Shown here in pieces: positions 15,711 through 24,700 of a stretch of DNA of 35,113 bases. Under the pieces are notes generated by a model, which had not been told where the DNA came from, did not search any database, and was given only the letters and a program-made list of their open reading frames with translations. The stretch's first letter is position 1; every line of letters starts with the position of its first letter. A program made the position numbers and the translations under genes. Source of the stretch: Acidobacteriota bacterium (GTDB taxonomy: Bacteria > Acidobacteriota > Terriglobia > Bryobacterales > Bryobacteraceae); the NCBI GenBank assembly GCA_016871155.1, contig VFZO01000035.1, positions 1 to 35,113 on the forward strand, written 5' to 3'.

Positions 15711-16652
15711 CTATCCGCCCTTCGCCTTTTTGACCGCTTCGGTCAAGGCCGGCACCACTTCGAAAAGGTCCCCGACGATACCGTAGTCGGCGATTTCGAA
15801 TATGGGCGCATCGGCGTCCTTGTTGATGGCGACGATCGCTTTTGACCCCTTCATGCCCACCTGATGCTGAATGGCGCCGCTGATGCCGATGGCGATGTAG
15901 ACCTTCGGCGCCACGGTCTGCCCGCTGCTGCCTACCTGCCGCTCCATCGGAAGCCATCCGTTGTCGCAGATCGGCCGTGAAGCGGCAAGCTCACCGCCAA
16001 GCGCGGCGGCCAACTCTTCGACCATGGGTATGTTTTCTTTTTCCTTAATGCCACGGCCCACACTGACGATGATCTCGGCTGCGGTCAGGTCCACCGCTCT
16101 GGCCGACTCCCGGAACGGCTCTTCGGACTTTGCCCGGATCACGCTCGCTTCTATCGAAACCGCGAACGGTTCAACGGCGGGCGAACCGGCAGGAAGCGCG
16201 TCGCCACGATACGCACCGGCCTGCACGGAGACGAAGATCGGCCCTTCGGACGGGAACGTAAAGCCTGCGTTCAGCTTGCCTTGAAACAGTTGGCGGGTTA
16301 CGCCGTCCGGGCCCAGCTTCACGGCGTCGCTGAGGAACACGCGCCCGAAGCGGGTGGCCAGTTTCGGACCGAAATCGCGGACCTGGTAGGTGTGCGGAAA
16401 TACGACGAATCGCGGCTGTTTCGCGCGAATCAACTGCTCCAATGCCGACGTAAATCCATCAGCCGAATAGCCGGCCAGCAGCGGATCGGCAATCGTATGC
16501 AGCGCGGCCATCGGTTTCGACGCCGCCTCGCCCGCTTCACCGATCGTGACGCCATATACTGTGCCGCCCAACTCGCTGGCGGCGGCCAGCGCTTCCCAAC
16601 TCATCCGGTGAAACTTGCCGCCGGACTGTTCCAGAAAAACGAGGACGCTCAT
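15711..16652 (-). CDS. etfA: Electron transfer flavoprotein alpha subunit
   Basis: The 313-residue protein is the FAD-binding subunit of ETF, which takes electrons from acyl-CoA and other dehydrogenases and passes them to ETF:quinone oxidoreductase. The C-terminal FAD domain is clear: GSSGQTVAPKVYIAIGISGA, IQHQVGMKGSKAIVAINKDA and IFEIADYGIVGDLFEVVP. The N-terminal Rossmann-like domain begins MSVLVFLEQSGGKFHRMSWE. It overlaps etfB by ATGA (16649-16652), giving coupled synthesis of the two subunits. It is the last gene of the acpP-fabF-etfB-etfA run. Confidence 0.96.
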   Translation of the reverse strand: MSVLVFLEQSGGKFHRMSWEALAAASELGGTVYGVTIGEAGEAASKPMAALHTIADPLLAGYSADGFTSALEQLIRAKQPRFVVFPHTYQVRDFGPKLATRFGRVFLSDAVKLGPDGVTRQLFQGKLNAGFTFPSEGPIFVSVQAGAYRGDALPAGSPAVEPFAVSIEASVIRAKSEEPFRESARAVDLTAAEIIVSVGRGIKEKENIPMVEELAAALGGELAASRPICDNGWLPMERQVGSSGQTVAPKVYIAIGISGAIQHQVGMKGSKAIVAINKDADAPIFEIADYGIVGDLFEVVPALTEAVKKAKGG

Positions 16653-17419
16653 ATCACGCGCACCTCATACTTGAGTTTGCCCGCCAAGGCCTCGGCGGCT
16701 GTTCGCGCGTCGCCTTCCAGGATCTGCGTTTGTTTGGACCGGCTCGGCAAAAAGACGCGTGTGCAGGCCGATTGCGATGCCGGCGTCCCGCCCAGCTCCT
16801 CCGCCGTAACAACCCGCAACTCCTTTGTCTTCGCCTTCTTGATGCCCATGAGCGTGGCGTAGCGCAGCTTGTTGATGCCGCTCTGGATGGTGAGCACGGC
16901 TGGTAGCGGGAGGGTCACATGTTGGAACCACCCGTCTTCTAACTCGCGCTTTACGCGAATCGCCCCGTCCAGCTTTTCAATGGCCATGATGATCGTGCCG
17001 TGCGGCAGGCCGAGAAGCTCCGCCATGACGACGCCCGTTTGCCCGCTGCCCATGTCGTCGGACTGCAGGCCCGTCAGGATCAGGTCCGGCGATTCCGTTT
17101 TTGCGGCGGCGGCCAACAAGGAGGAGAGGGCCAGAGTGTCCAGCCGTTCGATGTTGTCCTGCTCGATATGGATAGCCCGGTCCGCGCCCTTGGCCAGCGC
17201 TTCGCGCACTGCGGCTGCGGCGCCCTCCGGCCCGGCGCACAGCACAACGGTCTCTCCGCCGTGCTGTTCCTTCAACTGCAGGCCGGCCTCCAACGCGTAG
17301 GCGTCCGGTTCGTTGATCTCGTAGCTCAAATCGCCGCCGTCGATCCACGCGCCTTCGCCGTCCAGGCGCAGCACGGAATCGCGCGACGGTACCTGCTTCA
17401 GTGCGACCAGAATCTTCAT
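16649..17419 (-). CDS. etfB: Electron transfer flavoprotein beta subunit
   Basis: This 256-residue protein has the EtfB hallmarks: MKILVALKQVPSRDSVLRLD at the start, YEINEPDAYALEAGLQLKEQ, LILTGLQSDDMGSGQTGVVM, and LPAVLTIQSGINKLRYATLM near the C-terminus. EtfB holds AMP and forms a heterodimer with EtfA. The DMGSGQTG stretch matches the nucleotide/FAD-contact region of the family. It begins 6 bp after fabF ends and overlaps etfA by 4 bp. Linkage to acpP-fabF suggests co-regulation with lipid metabolism, although ETF itself normally serves beta-oxidation and other dehydrogenases. Confidence 0.96.
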   Translation of the reverse strand: MKILVALKQVPSRDSVLRLDGEGAWIDGGDLSYEINEPDAYALEAGLQLKEQHGGETVVLCAGPEGAAAAVREALAKGADRAIHIEQDNIERLDTLALSSLLAAAAKTESPDLILTGLQSDDMGSGQTGVVMAELLGLPHGTIIMAIEKLDGAIRVKRELEDGWFQHVTLPLPAVLTIQSGINKLRYATLMGIKKAKTKELRVVTAEELGGTPASQSACTRVFLPSRSKQTQILEGDARTAAEALAGKLKYEVRVI

Positions 17420-17425
17420 TTGGGG

Positions 17426-18679
17426 TTACTCCGTTGGACGGCGAAAGAGCAACGATCCGTTCGTGCCGCCGAAGCCGAACGAGTTCGAAAGCGCATATTC
17501 GATCCTCATCGGCCGGGCCGTGTTGGGTACGTAGTCCAGGTCGCAGTCGGGATCGGGTGTGTCGTGGTTGATCGTCGGAGGCGCGATCTGGTCGCGCAGT
17601 GCCAGAACCGTGATGCCCGCTTCCAAGCCGCCGGCGCCGCCCAGCAAGTGGCCGGTCATCGACTTGGTGGAACTGATTGCCAGCTTGTAGGCGTGGTCGC
17701 CAAACGCCCGCTTCATGGCGGCGGTTTCAATCTTGTCGCCCATGTCTGTGGAGGTGGCGTGCGCGTTCAAATAATCGACTTTGGACGGTTCTAGCCCCGC
17801 ATCGCGGAGGGCATTCCGCATCACGCGGTAGGGCCCGTCGCCGTCTTCGGAAGGGGCGGTCATATGGAACGCGTCTCCGCTCATACCATAGCCGACGACC
17901 TCGGCCAGAATGTTTGCGCCGCGTTTCCTGGCATACTCGAACTCTTCCAGCAACAGCACTCCAGCGCCTTCGCCGATCACGAAGCCGTCGCGGTTGGCGT
18001 CCCAGGGACGGGAAGCGCGCGAAGGATCGTCGTTGCGTGTGGACAGGGCGCGAAGTGCCGCGAATCCGCCGACGGAGAGCGGTGTGATCGCAGCTTCCGC
18101 GCCGCCGCAGATCATAGCGACCGCGTCGCCGCGTTGGATGATTTTGAACGAATCGCCGATGGCGTGCGAGCCCGTTGTGCAGGCCGTAGCCACGGCGGAG
18201 TTGGGACCCTTGGCGCCGGTCCGGATCGAGATGTGACCGCTGGCAAGGTTGACGATCGTGGCCGGAATGAAGAACGGTGAGATCCTCGACGGGCCGCCTT
18301 CCAGCAGCTTCTTGTGCTCCCGCTCGATCACCTCGAATCCGCCGATTCCGCTGCCGACGTAAACGCCGGTCTCCTCGGCGTTCGATTCGTCGATCTTCAA
18401 CCCGCTCATCGCCAGCGCCTCATCTGCCGCGGCGATGGCGAACATCATGAACCGGCCCAGTTTTTTGATTTCCTTCTTTTCCATCCATTTGGACGGATCG
18501 AAGTCTTTCACCTCGCCCGCGAAGCGGCAGGAAAAATCGGTGGTGTCGAACAGCGTGATCGGCGCGATCCCGGACTTCCCGGCAAGGATTCCCTGCCATG
18601 TGGTTTCCGTGCCGATGCCGAGGCAAGAAACGAGCCCAACGCCCGTGACAACGACTCTGCGTTTTTGAGTATCAGACAA
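17426..18679 (-). CDS. fabF: 3-oxoacyl-ACP synthase II (KAS II)
   Basis: The 417-residue condensing enzyme elongates acyl-ACP with malonyl-ACP in type II fatty-acid synthesis. The catalytic triad is Cys167 (ATACTTGSHAIGDS), His307 (NAHATSTDMGDK) and His344 (KSMTGHLLGGAGG), with nearly the same spacing as E. coli FabF (163, 303, 340). The N-terminal RVVVTGVGLVSCLG and C-terminal NSFGFGGTNGSLLF blocks are also intact. It lies 37 bp downstream of acpP, the usual acpP-fabF order, and 6 bp upstream of etfB. Confidence 0.97.
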   Translation of the reverse strand: MSDTQKRRVVVTGVGLVSCLGIGTETTWQGILAGKSGIAPITLFDTTDFSCRFAGEVKDFDPSKWMEKKEIKKLGRFMMFAIAAADEALAMSGLKIDESNAEETGVYVGSGIGGFEVIEREHKKLLEGGPSRISPFFIPATIVNLASGHISIRTGAKGPNSAVATACTTGSHAIGDSFKIIQRGDAVAMICGGAEAAITPLSVGGFAALRALSTRNDDPSRASRPWDANRDGFVIGEGAGVLLLEEFEYARKRGANILAEVVGYGMSGDAFHMTAPSEDGDGPYRVMRNALRDAGLEPSKVDYLNAHATSTDMGDKIETAAMKRAFGDHAYKLAISSTKSMTGHLLGGAGGLEAGITVLALRDQIAPPTINHDTPDPDCDLDYVPNTARPMRIEYALSNSFGFGGTNGSLLFRRPTE

Positions 18680-18716
18680 AGCTATCTCCCCGCCGGTTAC
18701 ACGCGCGGCGGACTCG

Positions 18717-18959
18717 TTAGGCCTTCTTGGCGGCCTTTGCCTCGATGTAGTCGATGGCGTCCTTAACGGTCTTGATCTTCTCGGAGTCTTCGTCCGGAAT
18801 GTTCATGTCGAACTGTTCTTCGAAGGCCATGACGAGCTCCACGAGGTCGAGCGAATCGGCGCCCAAGTCGTCGACAAAAGCAGCGGTCCCGTCAACTTGG
18901 CCCTCATCGACGCCTAATTGTTCGACGATGATCTGCTTTACTTTAGCTTCAACGGACAT
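18717..18959 (-). CDS. acpP: Acyl carrier protein
   Basis: The ATG at 18959 gives 80 residues and has AAGGAGA upstream; longer versions of the frame lack ACP character. Ser36 in the [10 protein letters not shown] motif is the 4'-phosphopantetheine attachment site. The protein is acidic and helical ([28 protein letters not shown]), as expected, and ends in an alanine/lysine-rich tail. It carries acyl chains for FabF and other FAS II enzymes, and probably for lipid A synthesis. It is the first gene of the acpP-fabF-etfBA run. Confidence 0.97.
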   Translation of the reverse strand: MSVEAKVKQIIVEQLGVDEGQVDGTAAFVDDLGADSLDLVELVMAFEEQFDMNIPDEDSEKIKTVKDAIDYIEAKAAKKA

Positions 18960-18990
18960 TTTGTTGTGATTGTCTCCTTCAAACTTCCCT

Positions 18991-19020
18991 ATCCTAGCCA
19001 TACAATTGCCAAAACCGCAA
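18991..19020 (-). promoter_or_regulatory. Candidate acpP promoter
   Basis: Read on the minus strand, TTGCGG (19020-19015) is followed after 18 bp by TAGGAT (18996-18991), about 30 bp before the acpP start codon. The match is 4 of 6 at each box, with slightly long spacing. It is the best sigma70-like pair in the region between acpP and the divergent hydrolase gene. Confidence 0.35.
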
Positions 19021-19066
19021 CTAGGACTTTCCAAGCGTCAGAATAGGAGATGAGGAAAAACCCCTT

Positions 19067-19720
19067 TTGCGAATCATCTATCTTCACGGCTTTGCCTCCG
19101 GGCCCTCGTCCCGGAAGGCGCAAATCTTCGCCGGGCGGTTGCGGAATGCGGGGGCCGGCGTGGCCGTTCCGGCGCTGGACGGCGGCGATTTTGAGGGACT
19201 AACGATCACCGGCCAATACGAAATTCTCCGGCGCGAAGCGGCCGGCGGCCCCGTGACTTTAATCGGGTCCAGTATGGGCGGGTACCTGGCGGTACTCTAT
19301 GCGTCGCGTCAGCCGGCTGAGGTGGAGCGCCTCATTTTGCTGGCCCCTGCGTTTCATTTTCATTCGCGGTGGCCCTTGTTTTTGGGCGAATAGAAGTTCG
19401 CCGCGTGGCGGGAGACGGGCCGGCTGGAGGTCTACCATTACGCTTCGCAAACCCAGCGGCAGGTTGGCTGGCAGCTGGCCGAGGATGCCGCAGGCTGGGA
19501 TCCGGAACCGGACTTCGCGCAGCCGGGCCTGATTTTCCACGGACTGCGCGACGACGTGGTGCCGCCGCGGTTTTCACGCGAGTACGCCCGGAAGCACGCC
19601 AACGTCGCGTTGCACGAATTCGACGCCGGCCATGAACTAACAGAGGTGATCGACGAAATGTGGACGCTGACGGCGCAGTTTCTCGGACTTCCCGCCGGGA
19701 ACCCGAGCGACAATGGATAG
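19067..19720 (+). pseudogene. Alpha/beta hydrolase (YqiA/UPF0227-like) interrupted by an in-frame amber codon
   Basis: A single frame of 217 codons runs from the TTG at 19067 to the TAG at 19718-19720, broken only by TAG at 19391-19393 (codon 109). Before it come YLHGFASGPSSRKAQ (oxyanion region) and LIGSSMGGYLAVLYA, with nucleophile Ser69 in G-S-S-M-G. After it come KFAAWRETGRLEVYHY, HGLRDDVVPPRFS (probable Asp162) and FDAGHELTE (probable His189). The frame, codon use and motif order are unbroken, so one substitution, readthrough or a sequencing error explains it; the first 108 residues alone would be inactive. The protein would be a small cytoplasmic esterase of about 24 kDa. The rfaE2 ATG follows only 3 bp after its last stop. 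Confidence 0.82.
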
Positions 19721-19723
19721 AAA

Positions 19724-20200
19724 ATGCCCACCCTCTTCAGCCGGTCCGCCTTGGCCGCCGCGCGCGCGGACTGGAAGCGCGACGGCAAGATCGTAGTCTT
19801 TACGAATGGTTGTTACGACCTTCTTCACCCCGGTCACATCCGGCTGCTGGAACAGTGCCGGTCGATGTGCGACATTCTCGTCCTGGCGTTGAATACGGAT
19901 GCCAGTGTGGCCCGCTACAAGGGAACGCACAGGCCGCTGCTGGACCAGCAGACGCGCGCGGCCGCGGCGCTGGCGCTCGACGCGGTCGACGCCGTTACGT
20001 TTTTCGATGAAGATACACCGCGAGAACTGATCGCCGATGTGCTGCCGGACATCCTTGTAAAGGGAGCCGACTGGTCGCATTTCGTCGCCGGACGCGAAGA
20101 GGTGGAAGCGGCGGGCGGCAAGGTCGTATTGATCCCGCTGGAACCCGGCCACTCCACGACGAATATCGAAAAGGAAATCCTCGCCCGGAATCCGGCATGA
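19724..20200 (+). CDS. rfaE2: D-glycero-beta-D-manno-heptose 1-phosphate adenylyltransferase
   Basis: This 158-residue stand-alone nucleotidyltransferase matches the C-terminal domain of E. coli HldE. It transfers AMP to heptose 1-phosphate to give ADP-heptose precursor for LPS inner core. Visible signatures are VVFTNGCYDLLHPGHIRLLE with the H-x-G-H motif (His35, His38), ILVLALNTDASVARYKG, and DILVKGADWS. The kinase half (RfaE1) is not in the window, so the two steps are encoded separately here. It overlaps mfd by ATGA (20197-20200). Confidence 0.93.
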   Translation: MPTLFSRSALAAARADWKRDGKIVVFTNGCYDLLHPGHIRLLEQCRSMCDILVLALNTDASVARYKGTHRPLLDQQTRAAAALALDAVDAVTFFDEDTPRELIADVLPDILVKGADWSHFVAGREEVEAAGGKVVLIPLEPGHSTTNIEKEILARNPA

Positions 20201-23200
20201 CCCACCCCGCCGTACGCGACCTGTTCCAAGCCTTCGCGCGCGGCGACGGGCTGCAACAGCTCTTGCGCGGGCTCCGGGAGCACAAGCATCAGTCGCTCTC
20301 CGGCCTGACGATTACCGCCAAGGCGCTCTACACCGTTTTGATCTGGCAGCAGGCAGGGCGGCCGGTCATCGTTGTCACCGACGGTGCGCAAGAGGCCGAA
20401 CTGCTCCTCGAGGCGATCGAGACGTTCTTCGACGTTTTGACCAGCGGCCAAAACCTGGAGCGTCCGCAACTGGTGCCCGCTTTGGACGTGCTGCCGGCGC
20501 AGGGTCTTTCGCCGCATAGCGAAATCAGCGAACGCCGGGCCGTGGGACTCTGGCGCCTGGCCTCGCATCGGGCCACCATCACGGTTACGCCAATCGCGTC
20601 GATGTTGGCCCGGTTATACGAGCCGGCACGGTACCGTCAACTGGCGCTGCCGTTGCGTACCGGCGAGGATGTCGCCATCGACGATCTGACGGAGCATTTG
20701 CGGCGCATCGGCTATGAGATGCGCGAGCCGGTGGAGATGGTGGGTGAGTTCTCCGTGCGAGGCGGTATCGTCGACATTTTCCCTGCGGAATCGGACAAGC
20801 CGATTCGCGTCGACATGTTTGGCGACACGATCGAAGAAATTCGCCGGTTCGATGTCGAAACACAGCGCTCCGTGCTGAAAGTGCCGGCCGCCACGATCCT
20901 CCCGCTCGCCGAGCACTCCGTTCCGGTCAATGCGGTTGCCGGCTGGGAATTCCTGCGCGCGCTCGATGAGCCCCGCGAGGCGAATCTGTTGGACCTGCAA
21001 ATGGACGCGCTTCTGGTGATCGACGAGCCGGAACAGGTGCGCGGCGCGGGCGAGCGCCTGTGGAAACGGCTAAATGAGAATCCGCGGGACGAAAAAGTGC
21101 CGAATGCGAAGCTTTATGCTTCGATGGACGAGTGGGCGGTGATGGCGGACGGCCGCGGCAGCATTTCCATGCGGCAGTTGGGGATGATCGGCGAAAGCAG
21201 CGGCGGGCAATCCGTCCACATCTCAACACGCCAGGCGCTGCAGTTTCACGGCAACATGCAGGCCGTTGTGGGGGAGACCCGAACCCAGATTGAGCAGGGC
21301 AACCGCGTCGTCTATTTCGCGGCCGCCGTCGGAGAAGTAGAGCGGCTTGCCGATATTCTGCACGAGTACCACGTCCCATTCCAGCTTGCGCTGGACCCGG
21401 CGGATCACCCATCGCCCTATCTGGCGGAGCGGGCGCGCATCTTTGGCTCCTCGGCGTCTACGATGCTCACGCGGGGACGAATCCGGCGCGGAACAGTATT
21501 TCCGGAGGCGCGGCTCACCGTGGTGGGCGGCGACGACTTGTTCGACACTTCGGAGTTGGTCGCGGCGCCTTCGATCAATCGCGGCGCGGCGGCGGCTTTC
21601 GCCTCCGGCATTGCCGACCTGAAGCCCGGAGACTTTGTCGTGCACGCCACACACGGCATCGGAAAGTTCGCGGGCATCAAGGAACTGGCGGCAGGGGACC
21701 AAAAGGGCGATTTCCTCCTGTTGGAGTACGCCAACGACTCCAAGCTCTACGTGCCGATGAATCGCCTGGACCTGGTGCAGAAGTACCAGGGGGCCGGAGA
21801 AGGCAAGCCTTCGCTCGACAAGCTAGGCGGCGTGACGTGGACCAAGACCAAGACGCGCATCAAAGCCCGCATGCGCGACATGGCCGGCGAGCTTTTGAAG
21901 CTCTACGCTGGCCGCCGCACAGTCGAAGGGTTCAGCTTCTCCGCCGATTCCAATTGGCAGCGCGAGTTCGAAGATGCGTTCGAATACTCCCCCACGAAGG
22001 ACCAACTGCAGGCCACGACGGAGATCAAGCGCGATATGGAGCGGCCGCAGCCTATGGACCGTCTACTGTGCGGGGACGTCGGGTACGGAAAAACCGAGGT
22101 GGCGATGCGTGCGGCATTCAAGGCGCTGGGCGACGGCAAGCAGGTCGCTGTGCTGACGCCGACAACGGTGCTCTGCTTTCAGCACTTCGAGTCCTTCAAA
22201 CGGCGCTTCGCCAGCTTTCCCGTTCGTGTCGAGATGCTCAGCCGGTTTCGAACCGCGGCCGAGTCTCGCCAGGTGCTTGAGGATCTGAAATTCGGCAAGG
22301 TGGATATCGTCATCGGGACCCACCGCATTCTGTCGAAAGACGTCGAATTCGCCGACCTGGGTTTGCTGGTGATCGACGAAGAGCAGCGTTTTGGCGTGCG
22401 GCATAAGGAACGGTTGAAGGAGATCCGCAAAGCTGTGGATGTGCTCACGATGAGCGCCACGCCGATTCCCAGGACGCTGCATATGTCGCTTCTCGGTATT
22501 CGCGACATGTCGGTGATCGAGACGCCGCCGAAGGACCGGCTCGCTGTGCAGACGACGGTGGCGCATTTCGATGACAAGCTGATTCGCGCGGCGATCGAAA
22601 CGGAAATCACGCGAGGCGGGCAGGTGTACTTCCTGCACAATCGCGTGGAGAGCATTTATAACCGCGCCATGTGGCTGCAAGAGATGATGCCCGGCGTCCG
22701 CGTCGGCGTTGGCCACGGTCAGATGGCCGAAGCCGAACTGGAGAAAGTGTTGCTCGGCTTCATGCACCACGAGTACGACGTTTTTGTCTGCACAACGATC
22801 GTCGAGAACGGATTGGACATCCCGCTGGCGAACACGATCATCATCGAGAACGCGGAGCGGTATGGGCTATCGGAGCTCTACCAGCTCCGGGGCCGGGTGG
22901 GGCGTTCCAATCGCCGAGCCTACGCCTATCTGCTGGTGCCGCCGCAAGCGGACCTGAGCGAAGTGGCCCGAAAACGGCTGGCGGCGCTGAAGGAGTTCAG
23001 CGACCTGGGCGCGGGATTCAAGATCGCAGCCTTGGACCTGGAACTTCGGGGCTGCGGCAATCTGCTGGGCGGAGAACAGCACGGCCACATTGAGGCGATC
23101 GGGTTCGACACCTACTTGAAGCTGCTGGACGAAGCGGTGCGCGAGTTGAAAGGTGAAGAGGTTCCCATCGAGATTCACTCCACCATCGCGCTCGGCTTGG

Positions 23201-23619
23201 ATCTGCGCATCCCGCCCGAGTTCATCGGCGAGGAGAATCAGCGGTTGCGGGCGTACAAAAAATTGTCAGGCATCGAGAACGCGGTCGATCAGCAAAAGGT
23301 ACTCGATGAATTCGCCGACCGCTATGGTCCGGTGCCGGCGCCGGTGAAACTGTTGTCCGAATTCGCGATGCTGCGCGCGATCGCTCAAAAGTGCGGCGTT
23401 GAATCGCTGGAACGGCGGCAGGGCTACTTCAACGTCAAGATCCATCCCAATGCGCGGATCAACGGAGAGAGCCTGATGCTGCTGGTGCAGGAGACGCCCG
23501 GCTGCCAGTTCACGCCTGCCGGCGTGCTTCGCCTGCCAGCGGACCCGTGGCCGGTGACAAAGCCGGGTCCAATGCTGACGCACCTGCAACAAACGCTCGA
23601 GGGCCTGCTTCGGGCGTAA
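20197..23619 (+). CDS. mfd: Transcription-repair coupling factor Mfd
   Basis: The 1140-residue protein is full length for Mfd. It removes RNA polymerase stalled at DNA lesions and recruits UvrA. Domains in order are: the UvrB-like N-terminal region (VIVVTDGAQEAELLLEAIET, VRGGIVDIFPAESDKPIRVD); the RNA-polymerase-interacting CarD-like domain at about 475-531 (DFVVHATHGIGKFAGIKEL); the RecG-like SF2 motor with Walker A GDVGYGKTEVA (about 625) and the DEEQ box (about 727); motif III TMSATPIPRTLHMS; motif VI QLRGRVGRSNRRAYAY; and the C-terminal TRCF domain. Its first codon overlaps the end of rfaE2. Confidence 0.98.
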   Translation: MTHPAVRDLFQAFARGDGLQQLLRGLREHKHQSLSGLTITAKALYTVLIWQQAGRPVIVVTDGAQEAELLLEAIETFFDVLTSGQNLERPQLVPALDVLPAQGLSPHSEISERRAVGLWRLASHRATITVTPIASMLARLYEPARYRQLALPLRTGEDVAIDDLTEHLRRIGYEMREPVEMVGEFSVRGGIVDIFPAESDKPIRVDMFGDTIEEIRRFDVETQRSVLKVPAATILPLAEHSVPVNAVAGWEFLRALDEPREANLLDLQMDALLVIDEPEQVRGAGERLWKRLNENPRDEKVPNAKLYASMDEWAVMADGRGSISMRQLGMIGESSGGQSVHISTRQALQFHGNMQAVVGETRTQIEQGNRVVYFAAAVGEVERLADILHEYHVPFQLALDPADHPSPYLAERARIFGSSASTMLTRGRIRRGTVFPEARLTVVGGDDLFDTSELVAAPSINRGAAAAFASGIADLKPGDFVVHATHGIGKFAGIKELAAGDQKGDFLLLEYANDSKLYVPMNRLDLVQKYQGAGEGKPSLDKLGGVTWTKTKTRIKARMRDMAGELLKLYAGRRTVEGFSFSADSNWQREFEDAFEYSPTKDQLQATTEIKRDMERPQPMDRLLCGDVGYGKTEVAMRAAFKALGDGKQVAVLTPTTVLCFQHFESFKRRFASFPVRVEMLSRFRTAAESRQVLEDLKFGKVDIVIGTHRILSKDVEFADLGLLVIDEEQRFGVRHKERLKEIRKAVDVLTMSATPIPRTLHMSLLGIRDMSVIETPPKDRLAVQTTVAHFDDKLIRAAIETEITRGGQVYFLHNRVESIYNRAMWLQEMMPGVRVGVGHGQMAEAELEKVLLGFMHHEYDVFVCTTIVENGLDIPLANTIIIENAERYGLSELYQLRGRVGRSNRRAYAYLLVPPQADLSEVARKRLAALKEFSDLGAGFKIAALDLELRGCGNLLGGEQHGHIEAIGFDTYLKLLDEAVRELKGEEVPIEIHSTIALGLDLRIPPEFIGEENQRLRAYKKLSGIENAVDQQKVLDEFADRYGPVPAPVKLLSEFAMLRAIAQKCGVESLERRQGYFNVKIHPNARINGESLMLLVQETPGCQFTPAGVLRLPADPWPVTKPGPMLTHLQQTLEGLLRA

Positions 23620-23644
23620 ATCGGAAAACTGTTCTAATGGCAAA

Positions 23645-24328
23645 ATGCCCCTCTGGCAAACCAATCTTCCGGACGGCGAACTGTTTCCGCTCGTCAAGAC
23701 CCATCTGTTCAGCGCCATCATCGGCGACATCCTGGACCAGATGGGTATTCGGAACGCTTTTCTTCCTCCCCGGATACGGGCCCTCTCCGAGACGATGATC
23801 GTTGCCGGGCGCGCGATGCCCGTCTTGGAGATCGATCTGCCGCCGGACGCGCCGGAGACGCGCAAGCCCTTCGGCCTGATGCTGGAAGCGCTGGACGATT
23901 TGAAGCCGAATGAAGTGTACGTCGCGGCCGGCGCGTCACCCACCTATGCGCTTTGGGGGGAACTGATGTCAACCCGCGCGCAGCGGCTCGGCGCAGCCGG
24001 CGCCGTCATGGATGGGTTTGCCCGCGATACGGCCGGCATTCTTCAGTTAAGTTTTCCCACGTTCGCTCACGGCAGCTACGCCCAGGACCAGGGCCCGCGC
24101 GGCGAAGTGCGGGATTTCCGGACTCCCGTCAACATCGATGCCGTGCGCATTCATCCCGGCGATCTGGTCTTCGGCGACCGCGACGGTGTCCTGATCGTGC
24201 CCCGCGAGGCGGAACAGGAGGCTCTCGCTCGCGCGTTTGAGAAACTGGAAGGCGAGAATCTGGTGCGCGTGGCGATCGAAAATGGCATGTCCGCCTGTGA
24301 GGCGTTTAAGAAGTACGGCGTAATGTAG
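23645..24328 (+). CDS. RraA/HMG-aldolase family protein
   Basis: The 227-residue protein belongs to the RraA family, which includes regulators of RNase E and 4-hydroxy-4-methyl-2-oxoglutarate/oxaloacetate aldolases. Key blocks are GELMSTRAQRLGAAGAVMDG, the D-G-F-A-R-D substrate/metal site (Asp123 to Asp128), and GDLVFGDRDGVLIVPREAEQ. The preserved GELMS and DGxxRD motifs favour a metal-dependent aldolase/decarboxylase over a purely regulatory RraA, but substrate cannot be read from sequence. It starts 25 bp after mfd and directly abuts the next gene (stop TAG then ATG). Confidence 0.85.
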   Translation: MPLWQTNLPDGELFPLVKTHLFSAIIGDILDQMGIRNAFLPPRIRALSETMIVAGRAMPVLEIDLPPDAPETRKPFGLMLEALDDLKPNEVYVAAGASPTYALWGELMSTRAQRLGAAGAVMDGFARDTAGILQLSFPTFAHGSYAQDQGPRGEVRDFRTPVNIDAVRIHPGDLVFGDRDGVLIVPREAEQEALARAFEKLEGENLVRVAIENGMSACEAFKKYGVM

Positions 24329-24694
24329 ATGACGGCCGGACAGTACTACGAACTTGGGCTTCAGTTGGCGCGCCAGGAGCGGCTCGGCGATGCGTTCGTC
24401 GCCCTGGAGGAATGCGTCACGTTGGATCCTGATCACGCGCCCGCCTGCAAGGAACTCGCCCGGCTCTCTCTGCTGGCCAACGAGGTTCGCGCCTTCACCA
24501 ACTGGCTTCACGAGGCATCGCGCATCGATGAACGGGATCCCGAGCCCCACGTGATGATGGCCGAACATCTTGTCTCCCGGCGGCGTTGGGAGGAAGCGGA
24601 TCTGGAGGTAAAGGCCGCGTTGCGGAAGAATCCGTCGCAACCGCAACTGGATCGCCTCGCCGGGACGCAGGCCAAAATTCCGGAGCACTTCTAA
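24329..24694 (+). CDS. Small TPR-repeat protein
   Basis: The 121-residue protein has the tetratricopeptide signature, with about three helical repeats: YYELGLQLARQERLGDAFVA, LEECVTLDPDHAPACKELAR, and EEADLEVKAALRKNPSQPQL. There is no signal peptide or membrane segment, so it is probably a cytoplasmic protein-protein interaction module. The ATG follows the upstream TAG with no gap, indicating translational coupling to the RraA-family gene. Partner unknown; it may act with the upstream enzyme. Confidence 0.75.
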   Translation: MTAGQYYELGLQLARQERLGDAFVALEECVTLDPDHAPACKELARLSLLANEVRAFTNWLHEASRIDERDPEPHVMMAEHLVSRRRWEEADLEVKAALRKNPSQPQLDRLAGTQAKIPEHF

Positions 24695-24700
24695 CCGGCG

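Noticed and set aside
22063-22770. Minus-strand open frame inside mfd
   Set aside because: Antisense shadow over the helicase motifs of mfd.
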